Positions 8,254 through 15,718 of a stretch of DNA of 64,000 nt are shown in pieces. Source of the stretch: Candidatus Rokuibacteriota bacterium (GTDB lineage: Bacteria > Methylomirabilota > Methylomirabilia > Rokubacteriales > CSP1-6). A program made the position numbers and the translations under genes. How positions within the stretch are numbered: the first letter of the stretch is position 1; each line of letters begins with the position of its first letter. The stretch covers positions 1 through 64,000 of the forward strand of contig JACPIQ010000007.1 of assembly GCA_016188005.1 (NCBI GenBank). The letters run 5' to 3'. The notes beneath the pieces are model-generated. The model was given only the letters and a program-made list of their open reading frames with translations, had not been told where the DNA came from and made no database searches.

Positions 8254-10623
8254 ATGAGCGCGAAACGGGTTCTCGCGACGCTGCTGGCGCTGGCGATGAT
8301 GCTGCCCGCGGGGATGGCGCAATCACAGGCCCAGCCTCAAGCACCCGCTCCACCGGGCAATGAAGAGCAGCAGGGACAGGACGTCCAGACCACGCCGGCG
8401 CGCATCAGCTACATCAATGGGCAAGTCTCCTTCTGGCGGCCAGGGGCTGAGGACTGGGCGCCCGCGGCGATCAATACCCCGCTCGCCCCGGGCGATCTGC
8501 TCTACACCGGGCCCGACGGCAACGTGGAGGTGCAGATCGGGGCCCGTGCCTTCGTGCGCGCGGCCAGTGGAACCCAGCTCGGGCTCGACAACCAGGAGCC
8601 CGACTTCGTCCAGTTCAAGGTGACGGCCGGGCATGCCGCCGTCGATCTGCGCGAGCTCTCGCCCGGCCAGACCATCGAGCTCGACACCCCCAATGCCGCC
8701 CTGACGATCGAGCATACCGGCTACTACCGCGTCTCCGTGGCCGAAGACCGCAGCGCTTTCATCGCGCGGCGAGGCGGGCGGGCGAGCCTGACGCCGGCCA
8801 GCGGTGCCGCCGTGGGGCTGGAGTCCCAGCAGCAGCTGCTGGTAACAGGGACCGACGCGCCACGTGTCCAGGCGACGGCGGCCCCGGAGCTTGCCGCCTG
8901 GGACCGCTGGAACTACGAGCGCACCGGTCAGCTCGTGAGCTCGCCGAGCGCGAAGTACGTGCCCAGGGGCGTGTACGGAACGCAGGAGCTCGACCGGCAC
9001 GGCAGCTGGCGCACGGTCGAGACGTACGGGACGGTGTGGGTCCCGAGAGCCGTTGCGGTCGGCTGGGCGCCTTATAGCACCGGGCGCTGGATCTGGGACC
9101 CGTTCTATGGCTGGACCTGGCTCGACGACGCCCCGTGGGGCTGGGCGCCGTATCACTATGGCCGCTGGGTCCACGTGAGCGGCTTCTGGGCGTGGACGCC
9201 AGGCCCCATCGTCGTGCGGCCGGTCTACGCGCCCGCTCTCGTCGTCTTCTTCGGCGGCCCCGTGATCCACCGGCCCGTCGCCTGGGTGGCGCTCGGCTGG
9301 GGCGAGCCCTCCATCCCGTGGTGGGGACGCCCGGGCTTCGTCGGCCGGCCCTGGTGGGGCGGCTGGGGCGGTCCCCGCGTGGTCAACAACGTGGTCATCA
9401 ACCGGACGAGCGTGGTCAACGTGACCAACATCACGGTCTACCGGCACACGTCGGTGCGCAATGCCGTGGTCGGCGTGTCCGCCGAGCGCTTCGGCCGCGA
9501 CCACGTCTCCCAGGCCCGCGTGGCGAGCGTCGACGTGCGCCAGCTCGAGCCCGTGCGCGGCCGGCTCTCGGTCAAGCCCGCCGCGGCGAGCCTGATGCCG
9601 GCCTCCGGCGCCGCGGTGAAGCCGCCGGAGCAGGTGGTGAAGCGGTCGGTCGTCGCCACGCGCGCCCCGCGCGATGTCTCGGCCCCGCTGCGCGCCGAGG
9701 GGCTTGCTCACCGTTCTGTGCCCGCGGCGTCAGGTCCCTCCCCCTCGGCTTCCTCCGCGACGCTCTCCGCCCAGCCGCCAGCGCCGAAGATCGTTCCCGC
9801 GCCGCCGCGCGGCCGGGCCGCTGCGAGGGGCGAGGACGGGCGTGGGCCGGCGGCGAGGGACGAGGGCTCCAGGCCGGACAAGGCAAGGAGGGAAGGGCAG
9901 GATGCCAAGCAGCCACCGGAAGCGACGCAGCCGAGAGACGGCAAGAGTACTGCCACCGAGCCGCCGCGTTCGGACCGGCAGCCCGGCGTGACAACCGCGC
10001 CCCGTACGGCGCCGCCTGCCGAGACGCGGCAACCGGAGGTCAAGCCCGGCCGGTCGACTCCGCCGCCGCTTCCCCGAGGCGAGCGCGCTGGTCCCAGGCG
10101 CGAGGAGCGGAGTGGTGAGCCGAGGGTGGAGCGTGGAAAGCCGGCGCCGCCCGCCCCGGCCCCGCCCGCGCCTGCCAAGGCACCGCCTGACCTCCGTCAG
10201 GGACGGCCCGTATCGCCGCCCGCTCAGGCACCGCCGCCGCCTCGAGGCGCGCCCCAGCAGAGCGCGCCTCAGCCCGACCGGGGTAACGACCGCAGCAAGC
10301 GTGAAGAGCCGCGGGTGGAGCGTGGAAGGCCGGCGCCGCCCGCCCCGGCCCCGCCCGCGCCCGCCCAGGCACCGCCTGACCCCCGTCAGGGACGGCCCGT
10401 ACCGCCGCCCGCTCAGGCACCGCCGCCGCCTCGAGGCGCGCCGCAGCAGAGCGCGCCTCAGCCCGACCGGGGTAACGACCGCGGCAAGCGTGAAGAGCCG
10501 GGGGTGGAGCGTGGAAGGCCGGCGCCGCCCGCTCAGGCGCCGCAGCCGTCACAAGGCTCGCCTCAGTCCGACCGGGACAATGGCCGCGGAAAGCGGCAGG
10601 AGTCGAGGGCAGAGGCGCGCTAG
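8254..10623 (+). CDS. Secreted FecR-like/DUF6600 protein with proline-rich repeat tail
   Basis: The 789-residue protein has a Sec signal peptide (about residues 1-24, ending in GMAQSQA). A FecR-like domain follows (about 45-195; begins RISYINGQVSFW). A Trp/Tyr/Pro-rich DUF6600-type region (about 230-380) carries repeated WxPY, GRW and GWAPY motifs. A disordered Pro/Arg/Ala-rich tail (about 480-789) includes a 63-residue tandem repeat. I chose ATG 8254 because it is preceded by AGAGGAG and starts the signal peptide; the frame is open further upstream without such support. The protein is probably periplasmic or surface-attached. The function of this architecture is not known to me; the tail might bind acidic polymers, which is only a guess. 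Confidence 0.75.
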   Translation: MSAKRVLATLLALAMMLPAGMAQSQAQPQAPAPPGNEEQQGQDVQTTPARISYINGQVSFWRPGAEDWAPAAINTPLAPGDLLYTGPDGNVEVQIGARAFVRAASGTQLGLDNQEPDFVQFKVTAGHAAVDLRELSPGQTIELDTPNAALTIEHTGYYRVSVAEDRSAFIARRGGRASLTPASGAAVGLESQQQLLVTGTDAPRVQATAAPELAAWDRWNYERTGQLVSSPSAKYVPRGVYGTQELDRHGSWRTVETYGTVWVPRAVAVGWAPYSTGRWIWDPFYGWTWLDDAPWGWAPYHYGRWVHVSGFWAWTPGPIVVRPVYAPALVVFFGGPVIHRPVAWVALGWGEPSIPWWGRPGFVGRPWWGGWGGPRVVNNVVINRTSVVNVTNITVYRHTSVRNAVVGVSAERFGRDHVSQARVASVDVRQLEPVRGRLSVKPAAASLMPASGAAVKPPEQVVKRSVVATRAPRDVSAPLRAEGLAHRSVPAASGPSPSASSATLSAQPPAPKIVPAPPRGRAAARGEDGRGPAARDEGSRPDKARREGQDAKQPPEATQPRDGKSTATEPPRSDRQPGVTTAPRTAPPAETRQPEVKPGRSTPPPLPRGERAGPRREERSGEPRVERGKPAPPAPAPPAPAKAPPDLRQGRPVSPPAQAPPPPRGAPQQSAPQPDRGNDRSKREEPRVERGRPAPPAPAPPAPAQAPPDPRQGRPVPPPAQAPPPPRGAPQQSAPQPDRGNDRGKREEPGVERGRPAPPAQAPQPSQGSPQSDRDNGRGKRQESRAEAR
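10126..10560 (+). repeat. 189-bp in-frame tandem repeat (2 full copies and a partial third)
   Basis: Copies begin with GTGGAGCGTGGAA at 10126, 10315 and 10504, so the period is exactly 189 bases (63 codons). The first two copies are nearly identical in DNA as well as protein. The third breaks off into related Pro/Gln-rich sequence after about 50 bases. The high DNA identity suggests recent expansion by unequal recombination. Each unit encodes a basic VERG(R/K)PAPP start, a proline-rich centre and an RGND(R)-type basic end. Confidence 0.9.
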
Positions 10624-10765
10624 GGCGCTCGTGAGGTCGCTCTCAGCGTCGGCCCGCATGCCTGGCAAGAAGCTCCCCGTGTGCTCGTAGCCGACCGCCG
10701 GGCTCCACAAGAAGCGTCTCCAACCCAGCGCAAGTAGTCCGTTGCGCTGACGGAGCGAGCGCCCC

Positions 10766-10795
10766 TTGACGGCGCGGCGCCCGACCGGGCACTAT
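10766..10795 (+). promoter_or_regulatory. Possible promoter for the acyl-CoA synthetase/HpaB-family pair
   Basis: TTGACG (10766-10771) and CACTAT (10790-10795) are 18 bases apart, in the 230-base gap after the FecR-like gene. The -35 is good and the -10 is weak. The rest of the gap (10624-10853) shows no gene that I can support. Confidence 0.35.
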
Positions 10796-10853
10796 CGCTC
10801 GCGGTGGACATGGCTCCGGACGGGCGGGCGCGAGCCGAGCGTGGGGGGATGCG

Positions 10854-12509
10854 ATGGCCGTGACGTTTGCCGAGGTGCGTCGCACCTTCCGCTGGGAGGA
10901 CGCCGTGGGGCGGCTCGACTGGAATCCCGCGCGACGGCTCAACCTGGCGCACGAGGCGTGCGACCGGTGGGCACGCGAGCGGAGCCGCGTGGCCCTCGTC
11001 TGGGTCGGGGCGGGGGGCGAGTCGCGCACCTTCACCTACTTCGACCTCGCGCGGCTAGCCGGCCGCCTGGCGAATGTGCTGCGCCGGCTCGGCATCGGCC
11101 GGGGCGACCGGGTGGCCGCGCTGATGCCGCGTGTGCCCGAGGCCTACGTGGCCTCCCTCGCGGTGTGGAAGCTGGGCGCCGTCTTCGTGCCGCTCTTCAC
11201 GGGGTTCGGGCCCGAGGCCCTGCGCCATCGCCTCGCCAGCAGCGGCACGCGCGCGGTGCTGACCGAGGCCCGGTACCGGGACGTGCTCGGGGCCGGACTC
11301 CACGACGATGTGCCGGTCGTCGTGGTCGCGGGCGAGCGGGGGCGAGGGCTCGTGCGCGGCGACCTGAGCTTCTGGGCGGAGGTGGACCGGGCCGACCCGG
11401 CTTGCGCCACGGTGGAGACACGGGCGGAGGAGCCGTGCACGCTGATGTTCACGTCCGGGACGACCGGGCTCCCCAAGGGGTGCGTGATCCCGCATGCCGG
11501 TCTCGTCGGCCTGATCCCCTTCGTCGACCACGTCCTGGGCCTCGGCCCCGAGGATTTGCTCTGGGCGACGGCCGATCCCGGCTGGGCCTTCGGGCTCTTC
11601 ACGACCGGCGCGGTGCCCATGGCCCTCGGCCACCCGCGTCTCGTTTACGAGGGCGACTTCAACGCCCGGGCGTGGTGGCAGGTCGCCGAGCAGCATCAGG
11701 TGACTCATCTCACTGGGGCCCCGACTGCGTACCGCTCCCTCGTCGCGGCCGGCGAGGACGTCGTGGCCGGCCGCCGGCTCGCGATCCGGCGCGGGACCTC
11801 CGCGGGCGAGCCGCTCAACCCCGAGCCCATCCGCTGGCTGGCCGAGCACGGCGGCTTCGAGGTGTATGACGGCTACGGGCTGACCGAGGTGGGGATGGTG
11901 ACGGGGAACCCGCGGACGGTGCCGCACACGCTCAAGCCCGGGTCGATGGGGTTCCCGCTGCCCGGGCACGAGGTCGCCCTCCTCGACGCCACGGGGCGCG
12001 AGGTCGGCGTCGAGGAGCCTGGAACTGTGGCGGTGCGACGGCACCCCTGGTTCCTGAGCTACACCTACTGGGGGATGCCGGAGGCCTGGGCCGCCCGGTG
12101 GCAGGGCGACTGGTTCGTCACCGGCGACACCGCCTGGGCGGATCGCGACGGCTACCTGTGGTTCGTGGGGCGGGAGGACGACGTCATCGTCACCTCCGGG
12201 ATGAACGTCGGGCCCTTCGAGGTCGAGAGCGCGCTGGGGGCGCATCCTGCCGTGGCCGAGGCCGCGGTCGTCGGGGTGCCCGATGCCCGGCGCGGGCAGC
12301 ACGTCAAGGCGTACGTGGTGCTGCGCGGGAGCGCGCGCGGGGGCCCCGAGCTGGCCGCGGATCTGCAGGTGTCCGTCCGCGAGCGCATCGGTCGGCACGC
12401 GGCCCCGCGCGAGATCGAGTTCGTCGCGTCACTGCCGCGGACGGAGAGCGGGAAGATCCAGCGCGCGCTCCTGAGGCGGCAGGCGGCGGCGTCCAGCGCC
12501 CAGGCGTAA
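10854..12509 (+). CDS. AMP-forming acyl-CoA synthetase (acetyl-/medium-chain type)
   Basis: This 551-residue member of the ANL superfamily activates a carboxylic acid as acyl-AMP and then acyl-CoA in the cytoplasm. The phosphate-binding loop is at about 198-209 (MFTSGTTGLPKG) and the adenine-binding YGLTE motif at about 340. The hinge aspartate lies in TGDTAWADRDGYLWFVGR, and the catalytic lysine is Lys534 in TESGKIQRALL. The N-terminus resembles acetyl-CoA synthetase-like proteins with a LNLAHEACDRWA segment. The ATG follows a GGGGGGA ribosome binding site. It lies 22 bases before the HpaB-family gene. Pairing with that gene suggests degradation of an aromatic or hydroxy acid; the substrate cannot be read from sequence. 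Confidence 0.88.
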   Translation: MAVTFAEVRRTFRWEDAVGRLDWNPARRLNLAHEACDRWARERSRVALVWVGAGGESRTFTYFDLARLAGRLANVLRRLGIGRGDRVAALMPRVPEAYVASLAVWKLGAVFVPLFTGFGPEALRHRLASSGTRAVLTEARYRDVLGAGLHDDVPVVVVAGERGRGLVRGDLSFWAEVDRADPACATVETRAEEPCTLMFTSGTTGLPKGCVIPHAGLVGLIPFVDHVLGLGPEDLLWATADPGWAFGLFTTGAVPMALGHPRLVYEGDFNARAWWQVAEQHQVTHLTGAPTAYRSLVAAGEDVVAGRRLAIRRGTSAGEPLNPEPIRWLAEHGGFEVYDGYGLTEVGMVTGNPRTVPHTLKPGSMGFPLPGHEVALLDATGREVGVEEPGTVAVRRHPWFLSYTYWGMPEAWAARWQGDWFVTGDTAWADRDGYLWFVGREDDVIVTSGMNVGPFEVESALGAHPAVAEAAVVGVPDARRGQHVKAYVVLRGSARGGPELAADLQVSVRERIGRHAAPREIEFVASLPRTESGKIQRALLRRQAAASSAQA

Positions 12510-12531
12510 GGGCTCGCCGAGGAGGGCGACC

Positions 12532-13968
12532 ATGGCACTCAGGACTGCGAACGACTACCGGGCGGGGCTGCGAGACGGCCGGCGCGTGTGGGCCGCCGGC
12601 CGCCGCATCGAGGACGTGACGGCCGATCCGATGCTGCGGGTCACCGTCGACCACTCCGCCGAGGTCTTCAGTCTGGCCGAGCAGCCGGCGCTCCGGCCGC
12701 TCTTCGTGTACGACGACCCCGAGCTGGGCGAGCCGGCGAGCGCGTACTTCCGCATCCCGCGCACGGCGGCCGAGCTCAGGGCGCGGGGGGACCTGATCGA
12801 GGAGAACACGCGGCAGCAGCGCTCGACGTTCAACATCACCAAGGCGGTGGGCACGGACGTGCTCCTCGCCCTGCTCGTCGTGGCTCGTGAAGTGGACGGC
12901 GCGCTCGGCACGGGCTACCTCGACCGGGTGCGGCGCTACCGGAACGGTTGCGCGCGGCGCGACGTGACCATGGCGCTCGCCCAGACAGACGTCAAGGGCG
13001 ACCGGAGCCTGCGGCCCTCGCAGCAGGCGGACCCCGACCTCTACGTCCGCGTCGTCCGACGCACGACGGACGGCATCGTCGTGCGCGGCGCCAAGGCCCA
13101 CACCACGGCGGGCCCGGTGGCGGACGAGCTGATCGTCATCCCGACCCGCGCGTTCGCCGAGGAGGACCGGGACTGGGCGGTGGCGTTCTCGACGCCGCTC
13201 GCCGCGCCCGGCCTCACGATGATCTGCCGCCCCATCATCACCGAGGCGGCCTCCGCCTTCGACAACCCCGTGAGCCGGCGCAACATCGAGATCGAGTGTC
13301 TCACCGTCTTCGAGGACGTGTTCGTTCCCTGGGAGCGCGTCTTCCTGTGCGGCGAGTGGCAGTTCGCCGGCCGCCTCGCCACGGCGTTCGCCACCTTCCA
13401 CCGCTACACCGCGGTGAGCTACAAGCCGCCGATCGGCGAGATGTTCTGTGGGGCCGCCGCCCTGGCCGCCGAGTACCACGGCCTCGAGCGGGCGGGCGCC
13501 ATCCGCGGCAAGATGGCGCGGTTGGCCATGTACACGGCGCTCACGCGCGCGGCGCGGCTGGCCGCGGCCTCCGAGTGCCGCTTCGCCGACGGCATCGCCG
13601 TTCCCAACGGCGCCTACAGCAACGCCGGCAAGCACTACTTCGCCAGCGAGTTCCACGACGTCGTGGCGGTGCTGCAGGACGTCGCCGGCGGCCTCGTCAT
13701 CACCGCGCCGACCGAGGCCGACCTGGCGAACGCCGAGACCGGCCCGCTGATCGAGAAGTACCTGGCCGGCGCCAAGGGCATCGGGGGACGGCGGCGGCTG
13801 GCCCTCATGCACCTGATCCGCGACCTGACCGCCTCCGACTTCGGCGGGTACAACATGCTGGTGACGCTGCACGGCGAAGGATCGCTCGAGGCCCAGCTCC
13901 TGGGCGCCTATCGCGACGCGGACATCGACGGCATGAAGGCTCTGGTGGCGCGCGCGCTCGCGCCGTGA
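12532..13968 (+). CDS. HpaB/AbfD-family flavoprotein (4-hydroxyphenylacetate 3-hydroxylase / 4-hydroxybutyryl-CoA dehydratase family)
   Basis: The 478-residue protein has the acyl-CoA-dehydrogenase-like fold family signature (TDVKGDRS near 150, VVRGAKAHTT near 185, HRYTAV at 290). From memory of the Clostridium AbfD sequence, the overall alignment is close. However, the positions of its [4Fe-4S] ligands Cys99, Cys103 and Cys299 are occupied here by Asn101, Ala105 and Tyr297, and only the histidine (His290) is kept. This argues against a 4-hydroxybutyryl-CoA dehydratase and for a flavin-dependent monooxygenase or a divergent role. GAGGAGGG lies 5 bases before the ATG. It follows the acyl-CoA synthetase in an apparent two-gene operon. 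Confidence 0.8.
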   Translation: MALRTANDYRAGLRDGRRVWAAGRRIEDVTADPMLRVTVDHSAEVFSLAEQPALRPLFVYDDPELGEPASAYFRIPRTAAELRARGDLIEENTRQQRSTFNITKAVGTDVLLALLVVAREVDGALGTGYLDRVRRYRNGCARRDVTMALAQTDVKGDRSLRPSQQADPDLYVRVVRRTTDGIVVRGAKAHTTAGPVADELIVIPTRAFAEEDRDWAVAFSTPLAAPGLTMICRPIITEAASAFDNPVSRRNIEIECLTVFEDVFVPWERVFLCGEWQFAGRLATAFATFHRYTAVSYKPPIGEMFCGAAALAAEYHGLERAGAIRGKMARLAMYTALTRAARLAAASECRFADGIAVPNGAYSNAGKHYFASEFHDVVAVLQDVAGGLVITAPTEADLANAETGPLIEKYLAGAKGIGGRRRLALMHLIRDLTASDFGGYNMLVTLHGEGSLEAQLLGAYRDADIDGMKALVARALAP

Positions 13969-13980
13969 GCGCGCGCCCCA

Positions 13981-14094
13981 TCCCAGGGTGATCGCCAGGG
14001 GTTCCACGCTATCCGGATTAACGACCAGTGGAGGATCGTCTTCCGCTGGGAAGACGATGGCGTCACCAGGGTTGAGGTGACCGACTACCACTAG
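13981..14094 (+). pseudogene. higB: 5'-truncated HigB-type toxin remnant
   Basis: The frame directly after the HpaB-family stop, without its own start codon, encodes the C-terminal third of a HigB/RelE-type mRNA interferase: GDRQGFHAIRINDQWRIVFR and then the ending VEVTDYH before TAG 14092-14094. An intact HigB is about 90 residues; only about 37 are left. The intact antitoxin gene follows 21 bases later, which is the normal higBA order. The toxin's 5' part appears to have been removed at the junction with the upstream gene. No complete toxin frame exists in any of the three plus frames here. Confidence 0.85.
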
Positions 14095-14115
14095 AAAGGT
14101 GGGCAGAGCACCCTA

Positions 14116-14379
14116 ATGAAGCCGAGCAATCCCATCCATCCCGGCGAGATGCTCCTCGAGGAGTTCCTCCGTCCCTCGGGCGTGAGCCAGCGCCAGTTCG
14201 CGGCGAAGCTCGGATGGACGGCCGCCAAGCTCAACGAGCTCGTGAAGGGCAAGCGAGGCGTGACCGCCGATTCAGCGCTCGATCTGGCCAAGGCGCTTGG
14301 CACCTCTCCCGAGGTGTGGATGAACCTACAGATGATGTGGGACCTGCGCCGGGCCGAAGTCCGCCGCAAGGCGTCGTAG
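14116..14379 (+). CDS. higA: HigA-family antitoxin (XRE-type HTH)
   Basis: The 87-residue protein has the HigA/VapI hallmark start (NPIHPGEMLLEEFL). A helix-turn-helix follows at about residues 24-62 (SQRQFAAKLGW, ELVKGKRGVTADSALDLAKAL), and the family ending is present (TSPEVWMNLQ). It would neutralise HigB and repress its own operon. The gene appears intact although its toxin partner is truncated, so it is an orphan antitoxin. It may still act as a transcription factor or neutralise related toxins. Confidence 0.9.
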   Translation: MKPSNPIHPGEMLLEEFLRPSGVSQRQFAAKLGWTAAKLNELVKGKRGVTADSALDLAKALGTSPEVWMNLQMMWDLRRAEVRRKAS

Positions 14380-14402
14380 CGGGGCTTCTGCTCGGCGGAC
14401 CA

Positions 14403-14624
14403 CTATCTTCGTGCGGCGCGCCCGATAAGCTCCGCCCACTCTGGGACCTCTGCCGTGAGCCCGGCGGGCAGCGGCCAGGTGCGTCGGCCCTTCGTGCCGC
14501 GAAGGCGAGTGAGCGTGCCGACCGCTTCTCCAGCCGCTTCGGCGAGAAAGTCCTCCGCCCAGCCGAGCACCTTGTCGGTCGTTTGGCCCCGGCAACGATA
14601 GAAGGCGCCCCGCTCATGGCCCAA
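14403..14624 (-). CDS. Doubtful small ORF, possibly a gene remnant
   Basis: This 73-codon frame starts at TTG 14624. The same frame is open up to about 14675 and has a protein-like composition (it includes RGAFYRCRGQTTDKVLGW and ends EWAELIGRAARR). I recognise no family. It lies between an orphan antitoxin and a tRNA gene, a place where fragments of integrated elements often persist. It has no good ribosome binding site. It may be a decayed gene or noise; the plus strand of the same stretch (14380-14680) shows nothing better. Confidence 0.25.
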   Translation of the reverse strand: MGHERGAFYRCRGQTTDKVLGWAEDFLAEAAGEAVGTLTRLRGTKGRRTWPLPAGLTAEVPEWAELIGRAARR

Positions 14625-14686
14625 CAGCTCGCTCGGGGCGCCGCAGACGTAACGCGGCGCAGTGGAGTCAGGATGGGGTCAAGAGA

Positions 14687-14726
14687 CGACGAGGGGCTAG
14701 CGGCGACTGCCGCTAACCCCTCGTCG
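14687..14726 (-). terminator. Hairpin terminator of tRNA-fMet
   Basis: Two 17-base arms (14687-14703 and 14710-14726) are separated by a 6-base loop. The single irregular position is a G-U pair in RNA of the minus strand but a C-A mismatch on the plus strand, which supports function in the tRNA transcript. It starts 6 bases past the tRNA 3' end and is followed on the minus strand by TCTCTT. Confidence 0.65.
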
Positions 14727-14731
14727 CTTCG

Positions 14732-14808
<77 letters not shown>

Positions 14809-14821
14809 GTGACAGTTACGA

Positions 14822-14851
14822 AGTCTACTCCGTCTGGCGGTGGGCCGTCAA
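14822..14851 (-). promoter_or_regulatory. Promoter of tRNA-fMet
   Basis: On the minus strand TTGACG (14851-14846) and TAGACT (14827-14822) have an 18-base spacer. This places the start point near 14815, a few bases before the mature tRNA 5' end at 14808. From 14852 to about 15125 I see no gene or further structure on either strand. Confidence 0.7.
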
Positions 14852-15125
14852 CCCCGCATCGCGCGAGGCCCCTGAGGCCGCTGGAGCCCGAGCTGCCCCA
14901 TCTCGGGAGCATTCAGGCGCCGGGGTGGAGTGGAGCGGCGGCGCCGGCGCGTGTCTCGCGCCTCACGAGCCCGCCCACTTGGCCTCACTTCACGGCTGGG
15001 CACCGGGGCCCGGATCAGCGCCTCTCCTCTCGCCATTGGGGGTTTCCCTGACAGAGTGCAGCTTGCCGGCCGAAAAAGGTCTTGGGGAAATCCTTCGCTG
15101 TGGTGCTGCCGGAACGCGGCGGGAA

Positions 15126-15134
15126 TGCTATAGT
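15126..15134 (+). promoter_or_regulatory. Possible extended -10 element before the NusG-like gene
   Basis: TGC followed by TATAGT (15129-15134) is an extended -10 motif in a very GC-rich context. The matching -35 position (CTGCCG, 15106-15111) is weak. If it is used, transcription would begin near 15141, inside the first codons of the proposed gene, so the true start of translation would lie further downstream. Confidence 0.35.
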
Positions 15135-15699
15135 GCAGGACGTGGTTCGAGAAACGCTCCGGAATCGAACTTCGATCACTGTCGAGAACGGAATCATCGA
15201 GTCCGATCAGGCCCCGCGCTGGTACGCTGTGCGCACGCGCTCGCGCCACGAGAAGAAGGTCCGGGATCAGCTGCTCGAGCGTCAGATCGAGACCTTCCTG
15301 CCGTTGTGGGAGCGCTGGAGCCCCTGGAAGGATCGCCTCAAGAAGATCGAGGCGCCGCTCTTCTCCGGCTACTGCTTCGCCCGCTTCGTCGTGTCCGAGC
15401 GCGTGAGGGTGCTCAGCACGCGTGGGGTCGCCGGGCTCGTTGGCACCGCGGGACACGCCGAGCCCCTTCCGGACGAGGAGGTCGAGGCCATCCGGCGTCT
15501 GGTGGCGAGCCGGTTCCGCTACGATCCGCACCCCATGCTCGAGGAAGGCATGGAGGTGGAGGTGGTCCGCGGCCCGCTGGCGGGGGTCCGCGGAACGCTC
15601 CTGCGCAAGGACCGCTCGACCCGCGTCGTGATCGCCGTGCGGCTGATCCAGCAGGCCGCGGCCGTCGAGGTGCACCCCGGAGACGTGGTCCGGGTCTGA
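15133..15699 (+). CDS. NusG paralogue (RfaH/UpxY-like transcription elongation factor)
   Basis: This is a specialised NusG. The N-terminal NGN domain begins with WYAVRTRSRHEKKV and contains FLPLWERW and LFSGYCFARF. A C-terminal KOW domain follows (GMEVEVVRGPLAGVRGTLLR). Such paralogues travel with RNA polymerase and suppress termination in long polysaccharide operons, which fits the 48 kb of envelope genes next door. The start is uncertain: TTG 15082, GTG 15133 (used here; GGGAA upstream) and GTG 15142 are all possible. About 30 residues precede the NGN core. The gene converges on the minus-strand operon with only 19 bases between stops, so it is not the first gene of that operon. Confidence 0.85.
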   Translation: MQDVVRETLRNRTSITVENGIIESDQAPRWYAVRTRSRHEKKVRDQLLERQIETFLPLWERWSPWKDRLKKIEAPLFSGYCFARFVVSERVRVLSTRGVAGLVGTAGHAEPLPDEEVEAIRRLVASRFRYDPHPMLEEGMEVEVVRGPLAGVRGTLLRKDRSTRVVIAVRLIQQAAAVEVHPGDVVRV

Positions 15700-15718
15700 T
15701 CCGGTTCGCGCTCTCGTC

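Noticed and set aside
8323-9711. Minus-strand open frame of 462 codons opposite the FecR-like gene
   Set aside because: The plus-strand frame has a signal peptide, ribosome binding site and domains; the antisense frame has none.
10040-10552. Minus-strand repeat protein opposite the proline-rich tail
   Set aside because: Its repeats are only the complement of the 189-bp tandem repeat of the real gene.
10126-10560. CRISPR-like array
   Set aside because: Units are 189 bases, contiguous and coding in frame, with no spacer pattern. It is a protein repeat.
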